Origin: Luteibacter aegosomaticola
GTDB lineage: Bacteria > Pseudomonadota > Gammaproteobacteria > Xanthomonadales > Rhodanobacteraceae
NCBI RefSeq assembly: GCF_023078475.1
Contig: NZ_CP095741.1
Location: forward strand, 558,001-622,000
Length of the DNA: 64,000 nucleotides
Direction of reading: 5' to 3'
The notes beneath the pieces are model-generated. The model saw only the letters and a list, made by a program, of their open reading frames with translations. It had not been told where the DNA came from and did not search any database. Below, piece by piece: positions 16,016 through 27,520 of the stretch (position 1 is its first letter; the number at the start of each line of letters is the position of its first letter). The translations under genes were made by a program, and so were the position numbers.

Positions 16016-17296
16016 ATGCATGCCAAGGCTGATATTGACGCGCTTTCCCCGGAGATGCGCCGTTTCGCGGACCTCGACCACCGGTTGCTGGTCGCCGTCC
16101 GCAACATCCGGATCCTGCCCACCGTGTCCTGGCCGGCCTCGGTCGAAGAACGGCTGATCGAGGAGTTCGGTGCCGGGCGGGTCTCGGTTCCGGAAATTCG
16201 CTATAACCGCCCCGATCTGTCGGAAACACGCGCCGAACTGGAAGCGATCGAGACGGAAGCGGGTGAAGATCATCCGATCGCTGAGTACCTTCGCCGCACG
16301 GCGGAATCATGGCGGGTTGCGTCGCGGATGCTGGAGGCCGCCGGCACCGACGGCGTCACCGAGGCCTCGGTATTGCTTTATGGCCGCCCCGGCGACGCGA
16401 TCCCGGGCAGCAGCCGGAGCAACCTCGACGCCGCCGCTTATTTTGTGAACCTGGCCGATGAGCTCGGTGCCGACCTCGAAACCGAGGACGCTGCCGGCCA
16501 CATCAGTGCCGAGGAACTGCGCCGCGACATGACGGCGAAGCTGGATGCCTTCTTCGAGCCCGGCACCATCGCGGTGGAAGTGGATCCCGAGCTCACGGCC
16601 AAGGCTGCGGCCGGCGCGACCCGCATCCGCCTGCGTGGTGGCGCGCGCTTTACCGAATACGACCGCCACCAGTTGCTGGCGCACGAAGCCTTCGTTCACT
16701 CGCTGACGGCCTTGAACGGCCGCGAACAGCCGGTACTGGCATCGCTGGCACGTACCTCGCCGCGCGTGACTGCCACTCAGGAAGGCCTGGCAGTGTTCGC
16801 CGAGCTGATGTCGGGCGCCATCGATATCTCGCGCCTGAAGCGCATCAGCCTGCGCATCCTGGCCATCGACATGGCAATGAACGGCGCGGATTTCGTCGAA
16901 GTCTTCCGCTATTTCCGCGTATGCGGGCAAAGCGTGCCCGATAGCTTCCATTCGGCACAGCGCGTCTTCCGTGGCGTGCCGTTGACCGGCGGTTCCGCGT
17001 TCGCCAAGGACAACGTGTACCTCACCGGCTTGCTGGCGGTGCATACGTTCTTCCGCTGGGCGCTGCGCCAGCGCCGCCTGGATCTGCTGCGCAACCTGTT
17101 CGCCGGCAAGTTGGCCCTGCACGATGTGATGTCGCTTGAGGCGCATTTCGAGAATGGCGACATCGCCGCTCCGCGGTATCTGCCGCCCTGGATGCAGCAT
17201 GTGCATGGCCTGGCGGGCAAGCTGGCGTTCTCGTTGTTCGTGAATCATATCCACATGGCGGGCGTCGAGGCCGAGGAAATTTCCCTCGGCCTGTAA
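16016..17296 (+). CDS. DUF1704 family protein (QEGLA motif; MATCAP-like putative metallopeptidase)
   Basis: 426 aa. It contains HEAFVH (223-228) and QEGLA (255-259), the two hallmarks of the DUF1704/TIGR02421 family annotated as flavohemoglobin expression-modulating QEGLA proteins. HExxxH with a downstream Glu is also the zinc site of the eukaryotic MATCAP tubulin carboxypeptidases, which belong to the same Pfam family (PF08014). A metallopeptidase activity is therefore plausible, with unknown bacterial substrate. No signal peptide, so cytoplasmic. It lies 37 bp after fpr on the same strand and ends 5 bp from the convergent next gene. Confidence 0.85.
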   Translation: MHAKADIDALSPEMRRFADLDHRLLVAVRNIRILPTVSWPASVEERLIEEFGAGRVSVPEIRYNRPDLSETRAELEAIETEAGEDHPIAEYLRRTAESWRVASRMLEAAGTDGVTEASVLLYGRPGDAIPGSSRSNLDAAAYFVNLADELGADLETEDAAGHISAEELRRDMTAKLDAFFEPGTIAVEVDPELTAKAAAGATRIRLRGGARFTEYDRHQLLAHEAFVHSLTALNGREQPVLASLARTSPRVTATQEGLAVFAELMSGAIDISRLKRISLRILAIDMAMNGADFVEVFRYFRVCGQSVPDSFHSAQRVFRGVPLTGGSAFAKDNVYLTGLLAVHTFFRWALRQRRLDLLRNLFAGKLALHDVMSLEAHFENGDIAAPRYLPPWMQHVHGLAGKLAFSLFVNHIHMAGVEAEEISLGL

Positions 17297-17301
17297 GGCG
17301 C

Positions 17302-18567
17302 TCAGCGGATCGGGAAAGGCGCCGGCGTTTCCGCGAAAAAGGGACGCCAGTCGCAGGCCAGGCGCAGGCGCGCGGCGTCTGCCAACGCATCGGGCAGAGT
17401 GACCACGGCCGCACCGCTGTTGGGCACATCGTCAGCCAGGGTTTGCCACGTGGCGCCTTCATCAAGCGAGAGCGTGGCCTGGAGGAAATGGCACGACAGC
17501 GGGGCCTGCGTGGTGTTGGCGGGGTCCCAGCGAATGCCAAGCGGCGCACCCGCCGTGGCGGTGCCGATCGGCTCGATGGCGAAGGCACGCCCGGTATCGA
17601 TCACCCGCAAGCGCGTATCAGCGCTCGCCCGTGTGGCTTGCTTACCCGCGTTATCGCGGACGGTAAGGCGGAAATCGAGGTCGCGGCCGCTCTGTGGTAG
17701 CGCGTTGACGACCTCGCGGCGTGCGGTGGAGCGGGGCGCTTCGGCGCGGACCAGTGGCTCGAAGCTGATGTCATCCCACGCGAAAGAGAGCCGCCGCCCA
17801 TCCGTACCGGGTTCGACCCGCGCGTCCAGCCAGAACGGCGTGCGTGCAGGGATGAGCTGAGGCTCGGCCAGCGAATCCGGGTCGATCCACGGTGCCATGC
17901 CGGTCACCAGGCGCTTCTTTGCGCATCGACCACCCCGCGAAGCCAGCCAGGCGCGCACGCGTTCGATGCTCTTGCCATCGAACGACAGGCAATCCGAGCA
18001 ACGGTTGTCCCGAAAGGGCGCGCCGAGCTGGTTGCCGAGCACGAGCAGGAAGTTGGCAAGCGCGCCATCGGCATCGGCACCGCCGCTCCAGGCGGCCGCC
18101 TTGTGCGTCGCCAGATAGTCGGCATCGAGTGCGTCGCTGCACACGGTGCCAGTGTCGGTCTCGCCGCCGTCGAGGCCCATCAGGGCGTGGCCCAGGTCGT
18201 AGGAGGAGGCCGGCAAGCGGCCCTTGATGAGCATCGCGGCCGCCGTACGCGGCTCGCCGTACCTGAGGGGATCGCCGTCGGGGTCGGTGATGATGAGTTT
18301 CTCGCTACCGGCAGCCAGGGTGAGGTGAACGCCCAGATCGTTTTCGAGTACCGCGTTGGCGCGTTCAAGCATGTGCCTCATCGCGGTAAGCGCACCGTCG
18401 CGAGTGCCCCCATGGGCCGCTGTGAACTCGCTACCCGCCGCCAGGGCAATGCGGAACTCGTAGCGCACGTTGCCGTGCGCCGCCATGCGTGGCCCAGGCA
18501 CTTCGGCGAGAGCCGTGGCGGCGGGCCAGGGCAGGAGAAAGAGCAAGGCGCGTAACGGGTGCGGCAT
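17302..18567 (-). CDS. Secreted reprolysin-like protein lacking the zinc-binding motif
   Basis: 421 aa with a signal peptide (LFLLPWPAATALAE, about 9-22). The middle follows the layout of bacterial reprolysin-type (M12) secreted peptidases: YDLGHALMG (123-131), a conserved TVCS, then the segment that normally carries HEMGHQFGANH. Here that segment reads VLGNQLGAPF (176-185), so the catalytic HExxH and the third His are all replaced. Two Cys (NRCSDC) follow as in the family, then an Ig-like C-terminal half. It looks intact as a gene, so I read it as a pseudoenzyme. Start chosen at the ATG preceding the signal peptide, with GAGGT upstream; a longer open frame has no leader. Confidence 0.75.
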   Translation of the reverse strand: MPHPLRALLFLLPWPAATALAEVPGPRMAAHGNVRYEFRIALAAGSEFTAAHGGTRDGALTAMRHMLERANAVLENDLGVHLTLAAGSEKLIITDPDGDPLRYGEPRTAAAMLIKGRLPASSYDLGHALMGLDGGETDTGTVCSDALDADYLATHKAAAWSGGADADGALANFLLVLGNQLGAPFRDNRCSDCLSFDGKSIERVRAWLASRGGRCAKKRLVTGMAPWIDPDSLAEPQLIPARTPFWLDARVEPGTDGRRLSFAWDDISFEPLVRAEAPRSTARREVVNALPQSGRDLDFRLTVRDNAGKQATRASADTRLRVIDTGRAFAIEPIGTATAGAPLGIRWDPANTTQAPLSCHFLQATLSLDEGATWQTLADDVPNSGAAVVTLPDALADAARLRLACDWRPFFAETPAPFPIR

Positions 18568-18782
18568 GGTGACCTCGTGTCGTTTGGGCAAGAGGTCAGC
18601 GTACGCAGGCGCACGGAAGCGCAATGCAGGTATGCACCGCCGTGATGCGTAGGTGTTAGCTATCACTGCTTGTCGCAAAGCAACACACCGCGGGCCATGG
18701 GCGGTGCTGGCGCGGTGGTACCATCGGGTATGCCGCGCGGCCCGGCCGCGCCCCCTGTTACCTATCTGTCGCACAGGATCCC

Positions 18783-21074
18783 ATGGCCATTTCAGAGGAA
18801 CTGAGGGAAGCTGCCCTCGAGTACCACCGCCTTCCCCGCCCGGGCAAGATCAAGGTGACGCCGACCACCTCGCTGCTTACCCAGCGCGACCTGTCCCTGG
18901 CGTATTCCCCTGGCGTGGCTGCTGCTTGCGATGCCATCGTGGCCGATCCGAAGGAAGCCGCCGAACTCACCGCGCGCTCCAACCTCGTTGCCGTGATCAC
19001 CAACGGCACGGCGGTCCTCGGCCTGGGCAACATCGGCGCGCTCGCCAGCAAACCGGTGATGGAAGGCAAGGGCGTGCTGTTCCAAAAGTTCGCCGGTATC
19101 GACGTGTTCGACATCGAGATCAACGAGACCGACCCGGACAAGCTGGTCGATATCATCGCCAGCCTCGAGCCCACCTTCGGTGGCATCAACCTCGAAGACA
19201 TCAAGGCGCCGGAATGCTTCGTCGTCGAGCGCAAGCTCCGCGAACGCATGAAAATCCCGGTGTTCCATGATGACCAGCATGGCACGGCCATCATCGTCGG
19301 CGCCGCGGTGCTCAACGCGCTGCTGGTCACCGGCAAGAAGATCGAAGACGTGAAGCTGGCAACCACCGGCATGGGCGCGGCGGGTATCTCCTGCGTCGAC
19401 ATGCTCGTGACCCTGGGCATGAAGAAGGAGAACATCCTCGCGTTCGATCGCGATGGCGTGCTTCACACCGGCCGCACCGACCTCGATCCGGACAAGCAGC
19501 GTTACGCGCGCGATACCGACAAGCGCACGCTGGCCGAGATCGTCGAAGGCGCCGATATCTTCCTGGGCCTTTCCGCTGGCGGCATCCTGAAGCCGGAGAT
19601 GGTCGCCACCATGGCCGACCGTCCCATCATCTTCGCGCTGGCCAATCCGAACCCGGAGATCCTGCCGGAAGACGCCAAGGCCGTGCGCCCGGATTGCATC
19701 ATGGCCACCGGCCGTTCGGATTACCCGAACCAGGTCAACAACGCGCTGTGCTTCCCGTACCTGTTCCGCGGTGCGCTCGATGTGGGCGCCTCGGTCATCA
19801 ACGAGGACATGAAGGTGGCCTGCGTAAAGGCCATCGCCGAACTCGCGCGCCGTGAATCCTCGGACGTCAGCGCGCGCGCCTATGGTGGCAAGCCGCCGAG
19901 CTTCGGCCCCGAGTACCTCATCCCGCAGCCGTTCGATCCGCGCCTGCTGATCCAGCTGCCGCCGGCGATCGCCCAGGCCGCCATGGATTCCGGCGTGGCC
20001 GAGCGTCCGATCGAGGATTTCCCGGCGTACATCGAGAAGCTCACCAGCTTCGTGTTCCGCACCGGCCTGCTGATGAAGCCCGTGTTCGATCGCGCCAAGG
20101 CCGATCCGAAGCGCGTGGTCTACGCCGAAGGCGAAGAAGAAACCGTGCTGCGCGCCGTGCAGACGGTGGTCGATGAAGGCCTGGCCCGGCCGATCCTGGT
20201 CGGTCGCCCGGATGTCATCGAAAAGCGTATCGCCCGTGCCGGCCTGCGCCTGAAGCCGGGCGTGGATTTCGAGATGTGCAACATCCACTCGGATCCGCGC
20301 TTCGAAGACTATTGGAAGCTCTATCACTCGATCATGGAACGCCGCGGCGTCACGCCGGCGTCGGCCAAGGCGGTGGTGCGTTCGCGTCCCACGGTGATCG
20401 CGGCGCTGATGGTCGAGCGCGGCGAAGCCGATGCCATGATCTGCGGCCTGGTGGGCACCTACCAGAGCAAGCTCGACTACATCCGCGACATCATCGGCCT
20501 GGACGACAGCGTCTGCGAGGCCTCGGCCATGGCGGCGGTGGCGACCGAGAAGGGCACCTTCTTCTTCCTCGATACCTACGTGCAGGAAGACCCGACCGCC
20601 GAACAGATCGCCGAAGCGACCCTGCAGGCCTCGATCCGCCTGAAGCTGTTCGGCATCCAGCCGAAGATCGCGCTGCTCTCGAACTCCAATTTCGGTAGCC
20701 GCGAGACGCGCAACTCCCGGAAGATGCGCGAGGCGCTCAAGCTCATCCGCGAGCGCGTGCCCAAGCTGGAAGTGGAAGGCGAGATGCAGGCCGACGTGGC
20801 CCTCACCCCCGAACTGCGCGAGCGGATCTTCCCGAACTCGCGCCTGGAAGGTAAGGCCAACGTCTTCGTGTTCCCGAACCTGGATGCGGCCAACACGGCC
20901 TACAACATGGTCCGGGTGCTCTGCGACGGCGTGGTCATCGGCCCGATCCTCATGGGCGTGGCCAAGCCGGCCCACATCCTCACCCCGCAGGCCACGGTCC
21001 GCCGGGTGGTGAACATGACCTCGGTCGCCTGCGTCGAAGCCCAGATCCGCGCGGGCGTCAATCGCAGGTCGTAG
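18783..21074 (+). CDS. maeB: NADP-dependent malic enzyme with C-terminal phosphotransacetylase-like domain
   Basis: 763 aa. The N-terminal 430 residues are the malic enzyme domain (SPGVAAACD, the malic signature [29 protein letters not shown] for the dinucleotide). The remaining 330 residues are a phosphate acetyltransferase-like domain that in E. coli MaeB is regulatory. Converts malate to pyruvate and CO2 with NADPH formation in the cytoplasm. Single gene with its own upstream region; a REP-like palindrome follows the stop by about 35 bases. Confidence 0.95.
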   Translation: MAISEELREAALEYHRLPRPGKIKVTPTTSLLTQRDLSLAYSPGVAAACDAIVADPKEAAELTARSNLVAVITNGTAVLGLGNIGALASKPVMEGKGVLFQKFAGIDVFDIEINETDPDKLVDIIASLEPTFGGINLEDIKAPECFVVERKLRERMKIPVFHDDQHGTAIIVGAAVLNALLVTGKKIEDVKLATTGMGAAGISCVDMLVTLGMKKENILAFDRDGVLHTGRTDLDPDKQRYARDTDKRTLAEIVEGADIFLGLSAGGILKPEMVATMADRPIIFALANPNPEILPEDAKAVRPDCIMATGRSDYPNQVNNALCFPYLFRGALDVGASVINEDMKVACVKAIAELARRESSDVSARAYGGKPPSFGPEYLIPQPFDPRLLIQLPPAIAQAAMDSGVAERPIEDFPAYIEKLTSFVFRTGLLMKPVFDRAKADPKRVVYAEGEEETVLRAVQTVVDEGLARPILVGRPDVIEKRIARAGLRLKPGVDFEMCNIHSDPRFEDYWKLYHSIMERRGVTPASAKAVVRSRPTVIAALMVERGEADAMICGLVGTYQSKLDYIRDIIGLDDSVCEASAMAAVATEKGTFFFLDTYVQEDPTAEQIAEATLQASIRLKLFGIQPKIALLSNSNFGSRETRNSRKMREALKLIRERVPKLEVEGEMQADVALTPELRERIFPNSRLEGKANVFVFPNLDAANTAYNMVRVLCDGVVIGPILMGVAKPAHILTPQATVRRVVNMTSVACVEAQIRAGVNRRS

Positions 21075-21107
21075 TAAGTTATTGAAAAGGCAAGCGACAA
21101 CGCCCCC

Positions 21108-21202
21108 GTAGGAGCCCACCCTGTGGGCGACATCTTTCGCCCCACCGCCACAGGCCCTGTGGCGTTATCGCGAACGGCGTCGCCCACAAGGTGGGCTCCT
21201 AC
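21108..21202. repeat. GTAG-headed REP-like inverted pair
   Basis: Left arm starts GTAGGAGCCCACCCTGTGGG; the right arm is its inverted, slightly diverged copy ending GTGGGCTCCTAC. Each arm can itself fold (CCCAC-loop-GTGGG). The same unit occurs four times at 29605-29764. The GTAG head and the pairing of two opposed arms fit REP/REPIN elements mobilised by REP-associated tyrosine transposases, as described in Stenotrophomonas and Pseudomonas. It lies between maeB and aceE. Confidence 0.8.
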
Positions 21203-21371
21203 AGAACGGCCCAACCGCCTGCCAGCAAAGCAGTTATGTGAATTTTGATCGATTCAGGTGGGCCGTACGGCCGCGTATGCCGGATCGATGCGATATCATC
21301 AGCAGGTTTTCCCGCACCCCAGCGGCTCTTTCAGTCCCCATGTGCGCGCCACGGGCGCAGCCGGAGTTTCC
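21203..21371 (+). promoter_or_regulatory. Upstream region of aceE with a 12-bp palindrome
   Basis: GGCCGTACGGCC at 21261-21272 is a perfect palindrome about 100 bp before the aceE start and may be an operator. A TATCAT hexamer follows near 21294 as a possible -10. The sequence does not resemble the PdhR operator. Weak support only. Confidence 0.3.
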
Positions 21372-24065
<2,694 letters not shown>

Positions 24066-24082
24066 TGTAACAAGGCATGAAG

Positions 24083-24113
24083 AAAAAGGGCGCCTCCGGG
24101 CGCCCTTTTTTTT
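24083..24113 (+). terminator. Intrinsic terminator after aceE
   Basis: Stem GGGCGCC/GGCGCCC with a four-base loop, preceded by five A and followed by eight T, 20 bases after the aceE stop. Confidence 0.93.
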
Positions 24114-24215
24114 GGGCATTGCCATTGTTTTGCCCTCGAATCGTCACGCCGCGTGGATGGCAGGGCCCGCGTGAAGCTGGTATTCCTAACACTCGCTCGT
24201 TCTGGACTACGCGTC

Positions 24216-24563
24216 ATGCGCATCGCACTCCTTTCCGCCGCCGCCCTTGCCCTCGCCGGGTGCGCCACCACTGGCGACCACCACGGCTCGCGCGAGCGCA
24301 CGCTCTACATTTCCGCAGAAAAGGCGCCATGCAGTGCTGGCGCGATGAAGACCGAGTGCCTGCAGTACCGCGAGCAGCCCAACCAGCCGTGGCAGCTGAA
24401 CTACGCGCCGGTGGATAACTTCGAGTGGAAGCCTGGTAACGAATACCTGGTGAAGGTCACCGAGGTGGAAGTGAAGAACCCGCCGGCCGATGCCTCGCGT
24501 GTGCGCTGGCGCGTCGACAAGATCGTCGAGCAGCACCCGGTGGATAAGCCGCCGGTGCCCTGA
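24216..24563 (+). CDS. Small lipoprotein, DUF4377-like
   Basis: 115 aa with a lipoprotein signal (lipobox LAGC, Cys at residue 16). The mature part contains MKTECLQYRE and FEWKPGNEYLVKV, elements I associate with the DUF4377 domain found in lipoproteins near heat-shock protein HslJ-type domains. Outer- or inner-membrane anchored in the periplasm; molecular function unknown. The start at 24216 is set by the signal peptide. Confidence 0.75.
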   Translation: MRIALLSAAALALAGCATTGDHHGSRERTLYISAEKAPCSAGAMKTECLQYREQPNQPWQLNYAPVDNFEWKPGNEYLVKVTEVEVKNPPADASRVRWRVDKIVEQHPVDKPPVP

Positions 24564-24582
24564 GGCTCGGTACGCAGCGCAT

Positions 24583-24612
24583 AAAAAAAGGCCGGGATTG
24601 CTCCCGGCCTTT
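24583..24612. terminator. Bidirectional intrinsic terminator
   Basis: Stem GGCCGGGA/TCCCGGCC with a four-base loop and seven A on the left, so it has a full T-run for the minus strand (gene ending at 24633) and a weaker one for the plus-strand lipoprotein. Confidence 0.88.
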
Positions 24613-24632
24613 CCCTGCCCCTAGCGACAGGT

Positions 24633-24956
24633 TCAATCGTCGTCGCGCAGCGCGTGACGGATAAGCAGGAACGTGCCAATGGCGGCTGCGGCGATACCAA
24701 TGGTAATGGCCGGGTTGCGACGCACCTGCTTGCGCAGGCGGCGGTACTGGTAGGTGGCTTCGTCGGCGAAATCCTCAGCCATGTAACGCAGCTTCTGGTT
24801 ATTCCGGCGGCTCGAAATCTTGTTGGTCACCCGGCGCGTGCGGTCGAGAAGATCCCGGCCCGTATCGATCGCCTCATCGCCATAATGACGGACGCGACCC
24901 GACACGCCGTTGACGGCGCTTTCGACCTGGCGCGCAAACTCGCGGTTTCTGCTCAT
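24633..24956 (-). CDS. DUF883/ElaB-like membrane-anchored protein
   Basis: 107 aa: a charged helical N-terminal part, then a single C-terminal transmembrane segment (about 83-101) preceded by RRNP and ended by RHALRDDD. This is the build of the ElaB/YqjD/DUF883 family, whose E. coli members tether ribosomes to the inner membrane in stationary phase. Good Shine-Dalgarno (AGAGGAAG). Assignment is by architecture. Confidence 0.7.
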   Translation of the reverse strand: MSRNREFARQVESAVNGVSGRVRHYGDEAIDTGRDLLDRTRRVTNKISSRRNNQKLRYMAEDFADEATYQYRRLRKQVRRNPAITIGIAAAAIGTFLLIRHALRDDD

Positions 24957-25058
24957 CGGATGGCTTCCTCTGCAGGCATTACGATGGGTAATGACTTTGC
25001 GGGGGCGTCCGTGATTGCCGTGTAAACACGCCTCGCCCGATTGAGCGAGGATTCAGCG

Positions 25059-25736
25059 TCAGGCCTTCGTGGCGAACGCGTATTCGCCGCCACGGGCGAG
25101 GGCAGCCTGGTAAGCCGGGCGCGCATGGATCGCCTCCAGCCAGCGCCACAGGTGGGGGCGTGAGCTGTCGAGGCCGCCACGGGCCGAGGCGGCTTCGACC
25201 GGAAAGCTCATCTGGATATCGGCGGCGCTGAACTCGCTACCCGCAAACCAGCCGGTCTTGCCGATTTCCCCCTCGAGGTAATCCAGGTGGGTCTTTAGCT
25301 GCGGGTCCACGAAGGCCTTCTGGGCTCCGCGCGCCAGCATTCGCGCGACGGGCTTGGCGAAGAACGGCACGGGGGCGGATTCCATGCGCTGGAACACGAG
25401 CTTGAGCAGCAGCGGCGGCATGGCCGAGCCTTCCGCGTAGTGCAGGAAATAAGTGAAGCGCAGGCTCTCAGGCGTGCCAGCGGCAGGCTTCAGGCGGCCA
25501 TTGCCGTAATGTGCCACCAGATACTCAACGATCGCACCGGATTCGGCGAGTACCAGGTCGCCATCGACCAGAACAGGCGATTTGCCCAGGGGATGCACCT
25601 CTCGCAGCGCCTTGGGCGCCAGCATGGTCTTTGGATCCCGCTCGTAGCGCTTCAGCTCGTAGGGCACGCCCAGCTCCTCCAGGAGCCACAGCACGCGCTG
25701 GGAGCGGGAGTTGTTGAGGTGGTGAACAACGATCAT
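25059..25736 (-). CDS. Glutathione S-transferase family protein
   Basis: 225 aa. The N-terminal thioredoxin-like domain has NSRSQRVLWLLEEL and the glutathione-binding GKSPVLVDGDLVLAESGAI (cis-Pro and E-S). The C-terminal helical domain ends near the stop. Probably conjugates or reduces with glutathione; substrate unknown. The start at 25736 (MIVVHHL) begins the domain; the longer open frame upstream is non-conserved. A short hairpin without a T-run (CCTCGC/GCGAGG, 25031-25050) follows its stop. Confidence 0.88.
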   Translation of the reverse strand: MIVVHHLNNSRSQRVLWLLEELGVPYELKRYERDPKTMLAPKALREVHPLGKSPVLVDGDLVLAESGAIVEYLVAHYGNGRLKPAAGTPESLRFTYFLHYAEGSAMPPLLLKLVFQRMESAPVPFFAKPVARMLARGAQKAFVDPQLKTHLDYLEGEIGKTGWFAGSEFSAADIQMSFPVEAASARGGLDSSRPHLWRWLEAIHARPAYQAALARGGEYAFATKA

Positions 25737-25845
25737 GGCAACGCCCGGCACGTATAAGGGCATGCAGCGTACCAGTGCATAACGTCCACATGCCATCGAC
25801 GCAGCGAGCGTAGTGTCGGGGGTCTGACAGCCACGGGAGACCGCC

Positions 25846-26154
25846 ATGGGCCGCGAAGCCGATACGATCCACACCGACCAGGGATCCATTGCACGCCTGC
25901 AGGCCCTTGTGAAAGACCTGCCCGACAATGCAAAGGTGCGGCTGCACCTGCGTGACGGTACGACGGTGACAGGCATCGTCACCGTCGTGCCGACGGTTCA
26001 GAACTTTGTCGATGCGACGGGCACCGAAGGTGTGAACGGGGTGGTAAAGCTGATTGACAACGATAGGCCCGAGTGGTCGGCTACCGTTTCCCTCGACACC
26101 ATCGCGCGCGTGGAGCACCTGGACAGCGTGGTTTACGGTACATCCCAGACCTGA
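25846..26154 (+). CDS. DUF3247 family protein
   Basis: 102 aa cytoplasmic protein with an Sm-like beta pattern (VRLHLRDGTTVTGIV...). DUF3247 is a small family largely restricted to Xanthomonadales, with a solved Sm-like fold but no known function. It helps place the organism. Divergent from the GST gene and ends 9 bp from the convergent thioredoxin-domain gene. Confidence 0.75.
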   Translation: MGREADTIHTDQGSIARLQALVKDLPDNAKVRLHLRDGTTVTGIVTVVPTVQNFVDATGTEGVNGVVKLIDNDRPEWSATVSLDTIARVEHLDSVVYGTSQT

Positions 26155-26163
26155 CGATGACGC

Positions 26164-27462
26164 CTACGACTTCAACGACTCCTCAAGCTTCTTCGACTGC
26201 TCCGGAAACGCCTTCCCATCCGCCGCGACGGTCTGCGCCACCAGCTTCTTCGCATCCGCATCGCGGTTGAGCGCACGCAGCGCCTTCACCCGATATGTCG
26301 CAACGGAGAAGCGATTCGCGCCATAGGCCTTCTTCGCAGCGGCCTCGAGGTACGGCAGGCCATCCGCCGCCTTTCCACTCTCGACGAGCCGGCGGCCATA
26401 GCGGTAGTTGTAGACGTAATCGTCCGGATACGCGGCGATCAGCTGCTTCTCCAGCGTATCCAGCTCGTCGCCAGCCTTGGCCCGCACGAGGTACACACGC
26501 AGGTTATCGGCCGCATTGCGATCGCTCTTCAGATCGCCATGCAGCTTCGTGCGGCTGGAATCGACGCCTTGCTTAAGCACAGCCTGCTCAGCAGCCGTAT
26601 TGCCTAGGGCGGCTTCGAGATCGGCACCGGCGAGCACTGAGCTGCGCTGATCCGCGCAATGCGGCGTCGCCGTGAACACCTGCGTGGACAGGAACGTATC
26701 GTAGGCCGCTTTCTGCGGGCCTAGCAGCGTCTTCCGTGCGTCGGCCGGCTGCGACTCGGTCGCGCCAAGCAGATCGTCGAGTACGTACGGACGGTCGCAG
26801 TCGATATCGCTGGCAAGCAGCTTTGTCGCGGCATCGCGAATGCCCGCGTCATCTTTCTTGTCCTTCGCCTGCAGCAGCAACAGGCGCTGCTTGGCAACGG
26901 CGACGCGCTTGTCCTTATCGGAGACATTGCGAACCATCGGCGGCAAGGTATCGAACCACGCCATGCCCTCGGTGCCGGCATAGCGCAGGTTGTAAGTCTC
27001 CAGCACCTCGGCCACGGCGGCCATCGAGCCCTTGTTCGCATCGGCCTTCAGCTTGGACAGCTTGGCGTCGCCCGAAAGAATGCCATTGATCTCGGGATAA
27101 AACGTTTCACGCGGACGCTCGGCGAGGATGCGACCGAGCTCCTCGCCATCGGGCCCGATGGCGACGTACGTGGGCAGGAAGTGCACGGTCCACTTCTGCA
27201 TCCAGGCCTTGTCGGCCGGCTTGTCCGCATCGGCTTCGTAGAAGATGACCTTCTTCGAAAGGTCATCCCATTCCTTGCCGTTGAGCACGTGGCTGGCCAT
27301 GAAATAGCACGAGTAACACCACACCGCCTGGAAATCGACCAGAACCGGCTTGTGCTCACGCTTGCCCTGGGCAAGCGCGGCGTCCAGGCTCGCGGGGCCT
27401 TCGTGCGCAGCCCAGGCGGGCGCGACGGCGGCTAGGAGGGCGGCGGCAAGCACGTGCTTCAT
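26164..27462 (-). CDS. Exported thioredoxin-fold protein with C-terminal TPR-like region
   Basis: 432 aa. Signal peptide to about residue 19 (AWAA). A thioredoxin-like domain follows with VDFQAVWCYSCYFM (Cys 49 and 52) and a cis-Pro (HFLPTYV), as in DsbD-gamma or thiol-disulfide reductases. The C-terminal 250 residues are helical, ending in tetratricopeptide-like repeats. Likely periplasmic thiol redox or chaperone role. Among three in-frame starts I chose the ATG at 27462, because the Shine-Dalgarno AAGGGG is nine bases from it and abuts the ATG at 27471. Confidence 0.82.
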   Translation of the reverse strand: MKHVLAAALLAAVAPAWAAHEGPASLDAALAQGKREHKPVLVDFQAVWCYSCYFMASHVLNGKEWDDLSKKVIFYEADADKPADKAWMQKWTVHFLPTYVAIGPDGEELGRILAERPRETFYPEINGILSGDAKLSKLKADANKGSMAAVAEVLETYNLRYAGTEGMAWFDTLPPMVRNVSDKDKRVAVAKQRLLLLQAKDKKDDAGIRDAATKLLASDIDCDRPYVLDDLLGATESQPADARKTLLGPQKAAYDTFLSTQVFTATPHCADQRSSVLAGADLEAALGNTAAEQAVLKQGVDSSRTKLHGDLKSDRNAADNLRVYLVRAKAGDELDTLEKQLIAAYPDDYVYNYRYGRRLVESGKAADGLPYLEAAAKKAYGANRFSVATYRVKALRALNRDADAKKLVAQTVAADGKAFPEQSKKLEESLKS

Positions 27463-27520
27463 GACAGACATCCCCTTGGCGGTATAGACGTCCAATTCAT
27501 ACCACGTTTTTTGCGCTGCG

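Noticed and set aside
25031..25050. Six-base inverted repeat CCTCGC/GCGAGG after the GST gene as a terminator.
   Set aside because: Short stem, eight-base loop and no T-run; too weak to list as a feature.
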